Assembly (NCBI GenBank): GCA_018417955.1
Contig: JACTVC010000009.1
Span: 62,001-126,000 of the forward strand
Direction: 5' to 3'
Length of the DNA: 64,000 bases
Origin: Laccaria trichodermophora
Lineage: Eukaryota; Basidiomycota; Agaricomycetes; Agaricales; Hydnangiaceae
Shown: positions 45,525 to 57,208 of the stretch, in pieces
How the letters are laid out: the number at the start of each line of letters is the position of its first letter
Numbering within the stretch: the stretch's first letter is position 1
Position numbers and translations under genes: made by a program
The notes under the pieces: model-generated
What the model was told of the DNA's origin: nothing
The model's input: only the letters and a program-made list of their open reading frames with translations
The model's database searches: none

Positions 45525-46988
45525 TCATACAACGACCGCATCCCAAGGAATCCAACTCCAAAGCCACTCAATGAACCTGTCCAAGAATGGCTTCTCACCC
45601 TGCGCCGAGGAAGTTTTGGAGCTGCTGCTATTAGTTGCTTCTCCCGAACCCAATTTTGTGCCTGGGGGATACGCAGCAGACCCGTTAGCCTGCGTAGGAG
45701 GCAGAAGGGGGTCCGTTTCCGCTGCGACCGTGACGGTGGTTGTGGCGGTCGTAGTGGAGTTGGCAGCTGAGATGGAGAGAGGGTGAGAGTGCGAGTGGGA
45801 TGGGAACACTGGGGAGAGGGGGTGGATGATCTCGAGTTTGGGTTTCTCGATTTCGAGTGGAACTGGGGCTTTTGAGGTTCGCTCGTGCAGTGAGGCGAAC
45901 CCGTCGATGAGGGACTCAGGCTCGTCTGCGAGTGCCTCGGCTAGATCTATTTCGAGGGGCTGGTGTGTGCTGGGAAGTTCGAGAGTAGAGGGAGCCTCTG
46001 TTCCTGCGGGCAGTAAAATGTTCTGCTCGTCATGAGAGGCGACTTGGGGTTCTTCAACCACAATGGAGACGGGGACCTCTTCAAGAACCGTAGGTTCAAC
46101 CTTCTCTGCTGTCAAAGCGGGTTCGTTTTGCTCCTTCTTCTCTTCTTCCTCGTGTGCGTCGGGCTTTGCCTCAGATTGGACATCTACGTGGTGTGTGTAC
46201 TGAACCTCTTCCTGGGAGGACAACTGGACTTCCTCCTCCTGGGGCGCTGAAACAACCTCAAAAGACGACGTTGAATTGGATCGCTCTATCTGCATCTGGA
46301 GTGCAGCTGGGATATCCTCAGGCTCGACCTGCTGGGCTTTTTCAATTTCGGGCTCTTGGATTTCCTCAGTTTCAGGAGCGATCACGTCAGCCTGCACTGG
46401 CGGTGATAGATCGGATTCTGACATGGCCTCTGGCTCGTCAGTCACGGTGCTTGTTGCAGGGACAGAAGCGAGATCGTCAGTGGGAGGAAGGGGGAGATCG
46501 TCAGATGTTCCGGACACCGTGACAGCCTGAGCCTGCTCAGGGGGAGGGGAGGAGAAGGACGCAAAGGCCGGTTGGACAATAACAGGCGACTCTGCGATGG
46601 GGCTGACTAGCGGCGCTGTTGACACTGTTGGCGGTGGGGAGAGAACAGCCGGGCTGACGTCAATTTTAGTGTCCATCGAATCAATCGAACCGGACGAGCG
46701 GGGAGTGGCGGGTGTGAGCAACGAGGATGTACGTTTCATGGCCTTACCCATGCGAGACCGGATGCTCCCCTTCTTCTCTTTCGAGGTGGCAATAGAGGCG
46801 GTGTCGGAGTCGCGGTCTGATGAGACCCTTGCCGCAGGGGGAGTTGTTGGTGGAGGCGTAGCTGGGGGTGGAGGAGAACCGGACTTGGACTTGATGCTAG
46901 CGTTCGAGGGAACTAGCATCGAGGGGGTGCGCTTCATGGCGTTCCCCATGCGGGACCACCTGCCTTGCTTGGGAGGAGTGCTGCTCAT
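45525..46988 (-). CDS. Disordered Ser/Pro/Glu-rich protein with repeated basic motif
   Basis: A single uninterrupted frame of 487 codons, unusual in this intron-rich window. The N-terminus carries two copies of a basic, probably phosphorylated motif: WSRMGNAMKRTPSM near residue 11 and RSRMGKAMKRTSSL near residue 77. The middle is acidic and Pro/Glu/Val-rich without a recognisable domain. The C-terminus ends with an amphipathic or hydrophobic stretch, PFLDRFIEWLWSWIPWDAVV, that could attach to a membrane. Such architecture suggests a regulated membrane-peripheral scaffold, but no family was recognised. The start ATG at 46988 is the first in frame. Confidence 0.7.
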   Translation of the reverse strand: MSSTPPKQGRWSRMGNAMKRTPSMLVPSNASIKSKSGSPPPPATPPPTTPPAARVSSDRDSDTASIATSKEKKGSIRSRMGKAMKRTSSLLTPATPRSSGSIDSMDTKIDVSPAVLSPPPTVSTAPLVSPIAESPVIVQPAFASFSSPPPEQAQAVTVSGTSDDLPLPPTDDLASVPATSTVTDEPEAMSESDLSPPVQADVIAPETEEIQEPEIEKAQQVEPEDIPAALQMQIERSNSTSSFEVVSAPQEEEVQLSSQEEVQYTHHVDVQSEAKPDAHEEEEKKEQNEPALTAEKVEPTVLEEVPVSIVVEEPQVASHDEQNILLPAGTEAPSTLELPSTHQPLEIDLAEALADEPESLIDGFASLHERTSKAPVPLEIEKPKLEIIHPLSPVFPSHSHSHPLSISAANSTTTATTTVTVAAETDPLLPPTQANGSAAYPPGTKLGSGEATNSSSSKTSSAQGEKPFLDRFIEWLWSWIPWDAVVV

Positions 46989-47586
46989 GGTGGTCGTTTT
47001 CTATGTCAAATAGATAAAACGAAGAAAGGATTGCGGCGTAGTAGAACAAAAGTAGGTCTGGGATGAGCACAGACGATGAGGAGGAGAACGATGGGGGGTA
47101 AGGCCATGTTGAGCAAGGAAGTTTATCAATGAAGTGCCAGGAGGTTGCATCGAGGCAGGGAATGGAGCAATGTGAAAACGCGCGGATCGGTTATCGCAGA
47201 GATTGAGGAGAACACGTTCCATTTGTCCTCAACACGAGGACCCGCCAAATTTAAGCTGTCATCATGCTAGTCCCTGCTAGTCCTTTGGAAGACGCCGTTC
47301 TAGATGTCATGATGAGAACCTGTGCAATATAGTCAGCTATGAAATCAGGTTCCTTGTGGATTTCGGGTTCTGTGTAAGAAACACGTTGCAAGTTAGGCCC
47401 GAAATGCGGTCAATTTTAACACGCTTGACGTGAAAGGCTGCGGGATCATCATGGATAATATTGAAGCAATCTTCATCTTGGGGAGGCGAACAGGTGAATC
47501 CAAGGTGAGTCCAGCGGTGAAGGAGCCACAGTCGACGCGTATTTGGCTCAATCTGGGCTCAACGACGCGTCCTGCTCAACACCATC
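46989..47586. other. Divergent intergenic region
   Basis: Separates the starts of the disordered protein (minus, 46988) and the HAUS3-like gene (plus, 47587). Near 47168-47172 and 47535-47569 it contains ACGCG/GACGCG words resembling MCB-type cell-cycle sites, which would suit a mitotic gene, but this is weak evidence. Confidence 0.4.
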
Positions 47587-49690
47587 ATGTTCGACACCGC
47601 CTCTCCTACCACGACGCTCACGTCCATTGTTTCAAATCTTGGCGGCCCACGCGTCAATCCATCTGACATCGAATGGGCAAATGATATCACTTCTGGCAAA
47701 TTACTGATCAACTGGCTTGTGGCGCAATTAGACCCAGAAGCTGCCAACAGTAATGATGATCTTGAAAATCAGCATCGAGCCGCTCTGCGCGATGTTGCGC
47801 TTGAGGACGAGGAGCTCAAAATGTGCGTTCATCATCGTTTTAGTGGAACGCAGTTTATGTATAAAGACTAGTCTTGCTCATGTCAAGGATGCAATATTGG
47901 ACTCGGACGATGGTGACATTATGGCCCCGGCAGACTACTTGCCGCCCTCTCATCTCAAGTATGTTGAAATTTACTAAGAATGACGCGTTGGTGCTGATTT
48001 TCGCCTTCGATCCTTAGGAAACGTGCAGAGTACATGAATAATGAAACCGAACTCCTCCAGCAGGAGTCTGATCATTTGAAAACCAGGCTCGTACAAGCCA
48101 AGTGAGGTTGCTCAACGCAACGCTTTTACCGGTGTACTAAGAGTGGCCTTCTGAAAGAAAGGCCTCGCAGAAGATGACCCAGACGCTCAAAACACTGCAG
48201 TCAAGCATCAAGGAGATCAATTCTGAAATAGAAACAGAGACAGACGTGTTGACTGAGCTTTCATTGAAGGTGAAGTTTCCTCCTCTTCTCTCCCATCTTC
48301 GTGTTAACCGGATTGATGACAGGCAGACAATACCATTGCATCTACCAAGTCTCGTGCACTTGCACTGTTGGATACTTTGAATCACAATTCGTCTGAGGTT
48401 CAGAATACGAACGGTACGTATAACATTCTTTACAGCCCAACCAATGCATCATTAACGTTTCTCTTAGGGGATATAACTCCCACTGCGACACGTTTTGACA
48501 CATCCCTAGCCTCGGTCCTTGAAACTGCGACGTTGGCCCTCGGCTCCCTAGCAGACACTCGCGCCACTGTTATTGGAGACCTATCGCAACACCAAGAGAC
48601 AGGTACACGGAAGAAACTTCCAGAAATCGGGGAACTTCACTCTGAAGCTCAACGTCTGGAAGCCTCGATTGAAAACGTCAAAACTAATCCCGACTGCGAG
48701 GAATCGGCTGTTCTGTATGAATTGGAGAAGTTGTGTAAACAATTAGAGTCCGGGGAGGGGATGCTTGGTAATTTGGAGAGGGTGGAGAATGAAGAAGGGG
48801 TGGAGGTGGATGTTTATACGGAATTGGAGCAGGCATGGGCTCTCGATCAAGCTGCTATGCTGCAAGCCCACAGCGATGCTTTGGATGAGGTACGTCATAC
48901 TCCCAGATCAGAAAGTTGGTTCATTATACTGATTGTGGATAGGCTCTGGCTTTGCTTGGCCCCCGCGTTCTAGCGCCCTTGGAAGATCTGCATGGGTCGC
49001 TCTCAATACGTACCAGCCATGTGAGGGAGGCGGAAGTGCTTCTCCGTACTTTAGGGGAAGAGCTCGAAGACCTACTGGAGGACGCCGACGTGAACACCCG
49101 GCGAGAAAGGACGATCCAGAAAGAAGTTGCTGAAGACGAAGACGATGTCATGGAGCGAGAGTTGGTGAAACTTTTCAAGGAACTCAAAAGTATGAATCCA
49201 TCGCTGTCTCGGGTGTAGCCTCTAACATGTTCTGAATAGATCTACGACCTCCGGACGCTCCGCCACTTATAGTTCTGAATCGTGCAGATGTTTTAGCCGA
49301 GCTGGAATACCTTGTTGATCGAGCACGGGCCCTGGAAGGGGAGGTAGAGCTCTGGGTTCAAGAACGGCTTCTGCCTTCTCTCACTGCCTTGTATGTCTTG
49401 TTCTGAGTAACGTTTATCCCAGCACAATTAACCAATCCACTAATTTCAGGCCTCATCGCCACCGTCCCCTGCTATCAGCGATTTACGCTCACTCCCCCAT
49501 GAACACATCCTTGCCATTTGCGTTCCCCCCACCCCTTGAAGCATTGAGGGATAGTGGTAGCGTTAAGGCGGAGGAGTTGCAAGCTGCGGTAGTGAGACTA
49601 CAGAAGGAATATGAACAGAATTTGCTGAATCCGGATGGTAAGACGAAGCGGCGATTGGGTGGGTTTGTAGATAAATGGGCTCCCAGATGA
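47587..49690 (+). CDS. Coiled-coil protein resembling HAUS augmin subunit 3
   Basis: The start MFDTASPTTTLTSIVSNLGG is followed by a compact N-terminal part (INWLVAQLDPEAAN). Long heptad-rich coiled coils come next: NETELLQQESDHLKTRLVQA, MTQTLKTLQSSIKEINSEIE, LPEIGELHSEAQRLEASIEN and VREAEVLLRTLGEELEDLLE. This layout fits the HAUS3 N-terminal family of the augmin complex, which nucleates branched microtubules on the spindle. Other kinetochore or spindle coiled-coil proteins remain possible. Introns sit near 47822, 47960, 48103, 48270, 48414, 48890, 49191 and 49392. The last exon ends GGFVDKWAPR at 49690. Its final part is duplicated at 51106-51240. Confidence 0.6.
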
Positions 49691-51105
49691 GGTCACCATA
49701 ATACGTGTTACTCGCTGTTTCGTAGTAAAGAAGTGTGATTTCGGGCATTACTTTTCCAACACAATTTTGACATTTATTTGCAGGGTATGTACATGTGTTT
49801 CAGTCGTAGAACGTCTTCATGAATTCCGATGTTCATCTTCTGACAAGGTAGAATGAACCACTGATCCCCAGCAATTAAGGCGTCTCTCCGATTTCTGCCA
49901 AAGCTTCCTCCCAAAGAACCGCGAGGTCAAGGCCCTCCTGCATAAAAAGATTGGTCAGCTCCTGTGTGGCCGCTGCTTTGCCCTCCTCGTTTTCATTTGT
50001 GCATTGAGTCAAGATACCATCCCATTTCGCAAGAAACTCCAATTTCCCTTGATCCTTCAGCCTCCTCTAGAAACAAAAGTTCAATGTTATCCACGGCGAT
50101 CGAAAACATAAACTGACCTTGACAACCTCTATTGTTTTTGCTGGCTTTGCTGGATCGCCAAGCTTCCAAGCCTCCAAAACTGTCCACCGTTGATCCGAAT
50201 CCTTCTGCCAAATACTTATTTCCCAGTTTTTGAGATCGTATACACCTTCAGCTTCCAGCTGGTAAGCTTGTGCTGATGCGAGGTAGCAAAGGTTCCAGGG
50301 TGGGCATCTAGTGTTAAATCCTGTGTTGCTCCTGAGAAAGTGCTTGTTCGTGGCTTGCAGCAGAGCCTGGTCCCAAGTGTGCTGACGTTGGTCTGGCGGA
50401 AGTGACATTATCTGCTCATAACGCCTGCCTGTAGGAGCGCGGAATACTACTTCCGTCTGGCGGAAGCCGTGGCGAAGACGAAGATACAAGTGGGTGGTGG
50501 CAAACTTGCTAATGAGCGGCCACAAGATATATCTGATGAGGTAGTAGTCGATTCCGGCGACGACAAACTTCCAGATCCACTTCATGACTCCTTCCTCGAT
50601 CGCATACTTGGGTTGAGCCACGTAGAAGTCATTTAGAAGTATTGCGAGAATGACGGAAAAGCTTTTGCTTGCTCGCCAGATCATAATTGCAGTAAGGACT
50701 GTGTTCAGAAGGAGCGGGCTTGTGAACGCTATGCTGCGTGAACAGTAATCAGTAATAGATTGGCAGGATTGGCTTTAGGGACTGTAGATCCTGGACACGC
50801 ACATTTTCTGTTTGATTGGCGACTTGTCCAAGTGAGAAATGAGAATACCACGACCTGAATCACAGGCGTCTAGGACACGTATCGCTGGATTATCCAGCGG
50901 GACGACGTTGGGGGTAAAAGACATCTTCGAGACAAGGCCCAATGAGGCGTTGAACGTTGTGTTAATTATTGGTAGGATTTGAAACAACGTGGTGGGATTT
51001 CGTGATAGACTTCCTATGGTGATTGAGGCACCGCTGCTGACCAAATTTGTCAGGTCGCCGGCTGTCCTGGGCTCCTCGATGTTGCTTGAATATTACATTT
51101 ATTTA
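49523..51105. repeat. Tandem duplication, copy 1
   Basis: A segment of about 1.58 kb that begins inside the last exon of the HAUS3-like gene and runs past the 5' end of the minus-strand membrane-protein gene. It is repeated directly next to it at 51106-52690. Corresponding landmarks are offset by about 1585 to 1602 bp (ACCCCTTGAAGCAT at 49531 and 51116; stop codons at 49875 and 51477; starts at 50924 and 52523), so the copies differ by several small indels. Confidence 0.85.
49875..50924 (-). CDS. Unidentified membrane-associated protein, copy 1
   Basis: Three exons join in frame. Exon 1 encodes MSFTPNVVPLDNPAIRVLD and ends KSPIKQK. An intron of about 85 nt ends CACGCAG at about 50733. Exon 2 encodes IAFTSPLLLNTVLTAIMIW, then FSVILAILLNDFYVAQPKYA, MKWIWKFVVAGIDYYLIRY and APTGRRYEQIMSLPPDQR. 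Exon 3, after a second short intron near 50117-50068, encodes LKDQGKLEFLAKW and ends ALAEIGETP. One or two membrane helices are likely at the start of exon 2 and near GIDYYLIRYILWPLI. I do not recognise the family. The copy is intact, with no premature stop, and is nearly identical to the second copy, so both may be functional. Confidence 0.75.
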
Positions 51106-51240
51106 CGTTTCCCCGACCCCTTGAAGCATCAAGGGATAGTGGCAGCGTTGAGGCGGAGGAGTTGCAAGCTGCGGTAGTGAGACTGCAGAAGGAAATTGAA
51201 CAAAATTTGTTGAGTTCGGCTTATCCGGATGGTAAGGCTT
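51106..51240 (+). pseudogene. Duplicated 3' end fragment of the HAUS3-like gene
   Basis: This segment repeats the end of the last exon of the upstream gene (49523-49640), including the stretch that encodes AEELQAAVVRLQKE. It carries single-base changes and a short insertion before the shared CCGGATGGTAAG. No start or upstream exons accompany it, so it is a passenger of the tandem duplication rather than a gene. Confidence 0.8.
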
Positions 51241-51476
51241 GTGGTAAGGTGAGGTGACAGAATTCCGACACTGTGTGCTACGAAACAAACTCACTCCGTT
51301 TATGTAAAACGGGGTAGAGAGAAGTATGATTTCAAGCATAAATTTTCCAACACAATTGAGTAGACAGGGTACAGTAATGTGTTTCAGTCGTCCCTGTTCA
51401 ACCTTAGCTCGAACACCGTCTTGACTTTCGATGTTCATCTTCTGACAAAGTAGAATGAACCACTGATCCCCGGCAA

Positions 51477-52523
51477 TTAAGGTGTCTCTCCGATTTCTGC
51501 CAAAGCTTCGTCCCAAAGAACTGCGAGGTCAAGGCCCTCCTGCATAAAAAGATTGGTCAGCTCCTGTGTTGCCGCTGCTTTGCCCTCCTCGTTTTCATTT
51601 GTGTATTGTGTCACGATAGCGTCCCATTTCTCAAGAAAGTCTAATTTTCCTTGATCCTTCAGCCTCATCTGAAAACAGAAGTTTAATTTCATTCACGATG
51701 TTCATGAAATAAACTGACCTTGATAACCTCAAATGTTTTTGCTTGCTCTGCTGGATCGCCAAGTTTCCAAGCCTCCAAAACTGTCCACCGTTGATCCGAA
51801 TTCTTGTGCCAGACACTTATTTCCCAGTTTTTGAGATCGTATACACCTTCAGCTTCCAGCTCGTATGCGTGTGCTGATGCGAGGTAGCAAAGATTCCAGG
51901 GTGGGCATCTAGTATTAAATCCTGTGTTGCTCCTGAGAAAGTGCTTGTTCGTGGCTTGCAGCAGGGCCTGGTCCCAAGCGTGCTGACGTTGGTCTGGCGG
52001 GAGGGACATTATCTGCTCATAACGCCTGCCCGTAGGAGCGCGGAATACTACTTCCGTCTGGCGGAAGCCGTGGCGAAGACGAAGGTATAAGTGGGTGGTG
52101 GCAAACTTGGTAATGAGCGGCCATAAGACATATCTAATGAGGTGATAATCGATTCCGGCGACCACGAACTTCCAGATCCACTTCATGGTGCCTTCCTCTA
52201 TCGCATACTTGGGTTGAGCTACGTAGAAGTCATTCAGAAGTATTGCGAGAATGACGGAGAAGCTTTTGCTTGCTCGCCAGACCATAATTGCAGTAAGCAC
52301 GATGTACATAAGGAGGGGGCTTGTGAACGCTATTCTGCGTGAACAGTGGTCAGTAACAGGCTAGCATGATTGGCTTTAGGATGCAGATCCTGGACACGTA
52401 CATCTTCTGTTTGAATGACGACTTGTCCAAATGAGAAATGAGAATACCACGACCTGGATCGCAGGCGTCTAGGACACGTATCGCTGGATTATCTAGCGGT
52501 ACGACTTTGGTGGTATAAGACAT
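51477..52523 (-). CDS. Unidentified membrane-associated protein, copy 2
   Basis: The tandem sister of the previous protein with the same three-exon structure. Exon 1 encodes MSYTTKVVPLDNPAIRVLD. Exon 2 begins IAFTSPLLMYIVLTAIMVW after an intron whose donor is GTACGT and acceptor CACGCAG (about 52409-52336). Exon 3 begins after an intron near 51721-51672 and ends LAVLWDEALAEIGETP. Most differences from copy 1 are conservative (VMKW/TMKW, LIRYI/LIRYV, QAYQLEA/HAYELEA, WEEA/WDEA), which suggests selection on both. Function unknown. Longer upstream frames reach 52871, but the N-terminus shared with copy 1 favours the start at 52523. Confidence 0.75.
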
Positions 52524-52690
52524 CTTCGTACGAATGAATACTCGGTAAGATGCAAGGTCCAATGAGGGTTGAATTCTTGGTTGGATTTGAACAAGAACGT
52601 GGCGGGGGTGATTGAGACACCGACCGCTGTTGACCAAATTCGTTAGATCGTTGACCTTCCTGTGCACCTCGATGTAACTTACTTTGATAT

Positions 52691-55600
52691 CATTCATTTC
52701 AACATTGATGAGAGGAGCTGATAAAGCCAAAGGAAAACCCAGGCGTTTGAGCGCCGACCAGCGCCAAAAAATTGACTCGAATACCACTCGAATACTTACA
52801 GTGGAGTTGCTGTTAGCAGTGATGCATCGATGATTTGTTCTTGTATTGTGACCACATGCTACCACCTCCATTCGTTATAACTTTTTATGAATCGCTTACA
52901 ATCGGAAAGGCATCGCATACTCAAGGGGGTATATCCTTGGATCTCGCCAGTACATCAAGAACATCCCTGAAAACCCTGGTTCAAGAATGCAGCTGCACAT
53001 TCATCAACCAAATATAGCCCCAGGTCGTATGAAACGACGAGCGAAACACAATCAAGATCCATCTTTGCCTCTCCCAACCCCCGCGGATGCGGTGAAATGC
53101 TCTACAAGGTGTGACTAGCCCACCACCTTGGGCGGCGAGATCAACACATCTTTGGCGCTTATTGTACACGAGGAACAACTCGTAACAACGACTGGAGAAA
53201 AATTTTGGCCGAACTGTGAACAATATCCACCAATCGACGTCGGAAATGAAGACGGTTATCTCTTTCGAGGGGGAGGCTCTAAACACAGCTCTCATCGTCG
53301 CACCTCGTTGACGCCTCGTGTTGATGTTTTTTTACTTCCACTGCGGGACATCTGCGTCGCTCAAGCTGTTCAAATTTTTTTTGTCATTTCACCCGTCAAC
53401 TGACAATTTCTCGCCCTGACCAGCTCACATTTACACAGGCTCTAGACCACGAAGTGGTTCGTTGTCGCACTGATCATCACCCGGCGCTAGATATGGGCGA
53501 AGAAATGACAAGACTTTGCCGCGTCACCCGGCACGCACGGTGAACGCACTTAATTAACATGTGCTCGATAGGTCTAGCGTTGCGTCCAATCAAGCGATTA
53601 GTCTGTGCGCGCAGCCCCTTTGATATTAGAAAATACCACTTTCCAAGACACTTCGAGTCATGACGCCAGGGCGCTAAGTGGAATAACACGACGCCTGATG
53701 CTCCAAACCTCCGACCTTCATCGGAGTCACCCCATTCCGATTTTCTGGAAGGTCCTTCGGTGAAAACTAGCTTTTGTCGCCACTGGGGCTATCGAGAGCA
53801 TGACCAATTCTCTGCGGAAGCTCCACCTGTAGATGTGACATTTCTCATACATCCCGCTACATACCGGTTCCCTTCCCAATGGAATTTATGGCTGTGAAAC
53901 CGAAAGCCGAGCCTAAAAACATAACTTATCTGCTTGTCATTTACTCTTCTTGACAGATCAGGATACGAAGAATGGAACTCGACGCCACAGGGAGAATGCT
54001 CACCGCTGCTGTTGAGATCACTTTATTTTTTACATTGGTTTATGCTCGCGCTCCTCATGGGGCGGCCCACTTATCTAGGAGACGGAGCTCATCCGCCGTT
54101 ATCAAGGTCCAGGGGGATGGCCCAGACATAAGGTACCGAGTCAAGGAACGCGCATGCGCACAACCGTTAAACTGGAGCTATCATATGCGGGGAACCAATC
54201 CCGGTAGTTCCCAACGTTTGGGGCTCACAATGGGATGGACAGGACAAGCGGACGTATTACCTCGATGTTGGGACGTTGCGTCGAAACCATGACATCTTGA
54301 CGGTTGACGGGCGTGGGACATTATCGACATCCACTTGAAGACACCGACTTGCTACTTGCTATCCGAAACGCTGCACGAATTGAAAGCGCTTGCTTTGGTG
54401 CGCATGCGTTTTCTCGATTCCGAAGTACCTTAAAAGCATGCTACTTAAAGCTGTTGAGGTGCAAGTTATATATCTACATAAAACGCTAATCAGGTGCGGT
54501 GCACATTCCTGTATTATACTACTTACGCAATGAAAATTTCCTGGACATCTCCGACGGGTCATGAAATTTCAAACCACAGCTTCGCGGGTATCTTTGCGCA
54601 ACTCAAGCTGGCTCGGTGCCAAACGCTCACTCTTCAGTTCGTCCAATCCAGGTTGAAAAAAGGTCCAGTTGGAGTCGTTGCGTCGTCTCCGGGTTTTCGT
54701 GAAATCAGAAGTGACAAAAGGTCGAACCTAAACCTCATCGTCTCGACTGCGCCGGAATAATTACAAGAACGCGCTGAAGAAAATGTAAGCAAAATGTAAC
54801 AGTATTCCGCGGTTGACTCAAAGCCACCAGAAGGGGATCTCGGTCGCACAGATCAGATCACACCCGACAAAGGAGTGTCTGAATTTGTTCATGCCAATTA
54901 ATGAGCGTCTGGCGACGCGTTTAGTGAAGGGGTTAAGTAGGTCTCTTTTCATTGACACCACGTGCATTCGCAGCAAGGTGCACCGGTGATCGAGATAGTA
55001 AGTATTCCATTCGCCCCTGGCCCACTAATTTTCTGTTGTACAGGTGAACAAATGTGGACGTCGCAGTTTGAGTAGCGTGATAATTTATTCATAGTAGTAC
55101 CAATTAAGATGGCTGTGACTCGGTTGTAATTGAATGGACATCAGGTTGTTGAGTCTCTTTCATTGGCTGCAATCCTTCCCTTTTGTGCAGGTAATGGCAA
55201 TTGAAAGTCCACTTCAATGTCAAAATTTCATTCACTGAATGCGGGATGTTGAAAGATGTAAAAATATAGATTTTGGATCGGGCTGGATCGGGCAGTAATC
55301 AAGCTTCGCACGTGGAGGCCGGCGATCATTCCAGTGAATTTAATTGATCTTTAATCGTGAATTTTGCTTCCGCGAAAGGTGCTTTGGGTTTTCCTGCTCA
55401 ATAAACGTATCAGGAAACAATAGCTTTCTTTATTCGACAAAGAATCTCCTAGACGAATCAATCAATTCAAGGCCTGAAATCACTACGCTTCCACCTGGCT
55501 GACTCACGGCACCGCATCCCCGGTCCTCATAAATCCGCCCCGATCATGATTAGATTGGCTTCTTCCAGACACACCTCTCTCCTGCTAGTACGCCTCGGAA

Positions 55601-56070
55601 TATGTGTCAGTCTGACTCGTTTCGTTTCTCCGAGAAGTAACCAATAGCGGCGAATGGGGACTAAAAAAAAATTCTACATTCTCGGCGGCCCAATCATGAC
55701 CGCCGTTCGAAAAGCTGTTGGGCTGTAAATCACGCATGGAAGAAAACAAACGCAAGAGCCGCACCGTGAAACGCACTAGCAGGGCTAGCATTCCTTCTTG
55801 AGAGTTGTATGCGCAGTCATAGTGCAGTCATGTATGGCTTGATCGGTTACAAGATTTGCTGGTGTAAACAACTCATTCTTGGCATGCCATTCGCAATTGG
55901 ACCGGAATGGCTTTACACCTATCCTGATATGTAGGAAAACTGAACACTGCAACCTTCTAATTACCACTTTATGGCTTGCTTGTATATAAAACCCTCCATA
56001 TCTCCACTTCTACCCCTTCAAAACCTCCTGCTCCCAACACCAATCCTTTCTTCTTCTCTGCACACGCACC
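52691..56070. other. 3.4 kb stretch without a recognisable gene
   Basis: Several frames of 60-106 codons are open on both strands (for example 53128-53403 and 53972-54292), but none shows a known motif or a consistent exon chain. A GATCGGGC word is doubled at 55276-55296. The part just before 56071 is CT-rich and contains TATATAAAA at about 55982, a likely core promoter for the acetyltransferase gene. Confidence 0.5.
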
Positions 56071-57208
56071 ATGCCAGTCCCCTCCACGTTATCAGGACCC
56101 GGAGTAGAGGTATTCACCAGGGCAAGCGAACTACCAAGCGAGGTTTGGGATACCCTCGAAGCCCACGCTGTCAACGCAAACGTCATCCTCCCTGCCCTCC
56201 TAACGTCCCTCGCAGCTGAGAGAAAGGGAGTCGTAATTCCAAACCAAAGGTGGCTTGTGTTCTACGAACAGGACAACCCCGCTTTGACTGTGGAGTTTGT
56301 CTTGTCGTGCACCAACAACGGGCGTATGGGCACCTACCCTATATTCATCTTCACTACCCACAAATATTCCGCCCTCAATGCAACATACCTTATCCCTCGC
56401 CTCCAGTTTCTCGCGGAAGTCTTGCACGAGGTCGTGCCCGTGGAGCGGGTGTACTCCGTGTTTGCGCCCGAAATCATAGCACATCTCTTCAGCGACATTT
56501 GGACGAACCTCACGGGTGTCGAGCTTCATGCGCCAGACCCGTACTATTACGCGGCCAAGATTAGCTTTTGCAGCCGGCGTACGCTTTCTCGCCGCCAGGC
56601 AACACAGAACGCAGCCTATTCCATGCGCCCTGCGAGAATGGAAGATATCGAGCAGGTAGCAGATCTTTGTTTCGAGTTTGCACTGACCTCTGTGAGTGCC
56701 TTTCCTTCTCTGGATAGACATCAAATATTGACCGCTGTGTACCTAGCCACCCTTCATCTTGACAAGAGATAGAGCGTTCGAAGAGGCTGCTTACCTGATT
56801 AAACAAAATCTCATCTGGGTCCATGAAGTTACTCAGGGCAACAAACGCGGAATCGCCTGCATCGCCGCCTTTACCAGGAACAGCGCAACGGTGGCCACCA
56901 TCACCAAGGTGTTCACTTCTGAGAAATATCGTCGAATGGGTTGCGCTGAACGCCTGGTGCGACGCGTCTGCGATCAGTGAGTCTGATTTTTGTCCGCCCG
57001 TTGAGCCGAGACTGACATAATATTTGACAGACTCTTGAAGGAAAAAGAGTGGGTGGTGCTTTTCGTTGGTCATGACAACCCAGCTGCAAAAGTTTATGCT
57101 CGTGTTGGATTCTCCGGCCTCGGCGAGAATGCTGGACCCATTGACGGAGTTGACCCATGGCTAGAAATTGGTTTAGACCAGGACGTTGTCCAGAGGGGTC
57201 ACTGGTAA
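56071..57208 (+). CDS. GNAT family N-acetyltransferase
   Basis: The C-terminal half is a GNAT fold. YSMRPARMEDIEQVADLCFE starts it, followed by IACIAAFTRNSATVATITKV. The acetyl-CoA loop, FTSEKYRRMGCAERLVRRV, lies at 56909-56965. The end reads VVLFVGHDNPAAKVYARVGF. The N-terminal 190 residues (EVFTRASELPSEVWDTLEAH, LVFYEQDNPALTVEFVLSCT) form a separate domain seen in fungal members of unknown substrate. Exons are about 56071-56690, 56770-56977 and 57031-57208, joined by two short introns. The stop is TAA at 57206-57208 after QRGHW. The substrate cannot be predicted. Confidence 0.85.

Larger units (their letters stand above)
51106..52690. repeat. Tandem duplication, copy 2
   Basis: The second copy of the 1.58 kb unit. 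The right border is approximate: similarity to the end of copy 1 (GTGATTGAG.CACCG..., GACCAAATT) continues to about 52680 and is then lost. The left border at about 51106 is the junction with copy 1. Confidence 0.8.

Noticed and set aside
56200..57073. Minus-strand frames of 170-174 codons
   Set aside because: They are opposite the GNAT acetyltransferase exons and have no domain signature.
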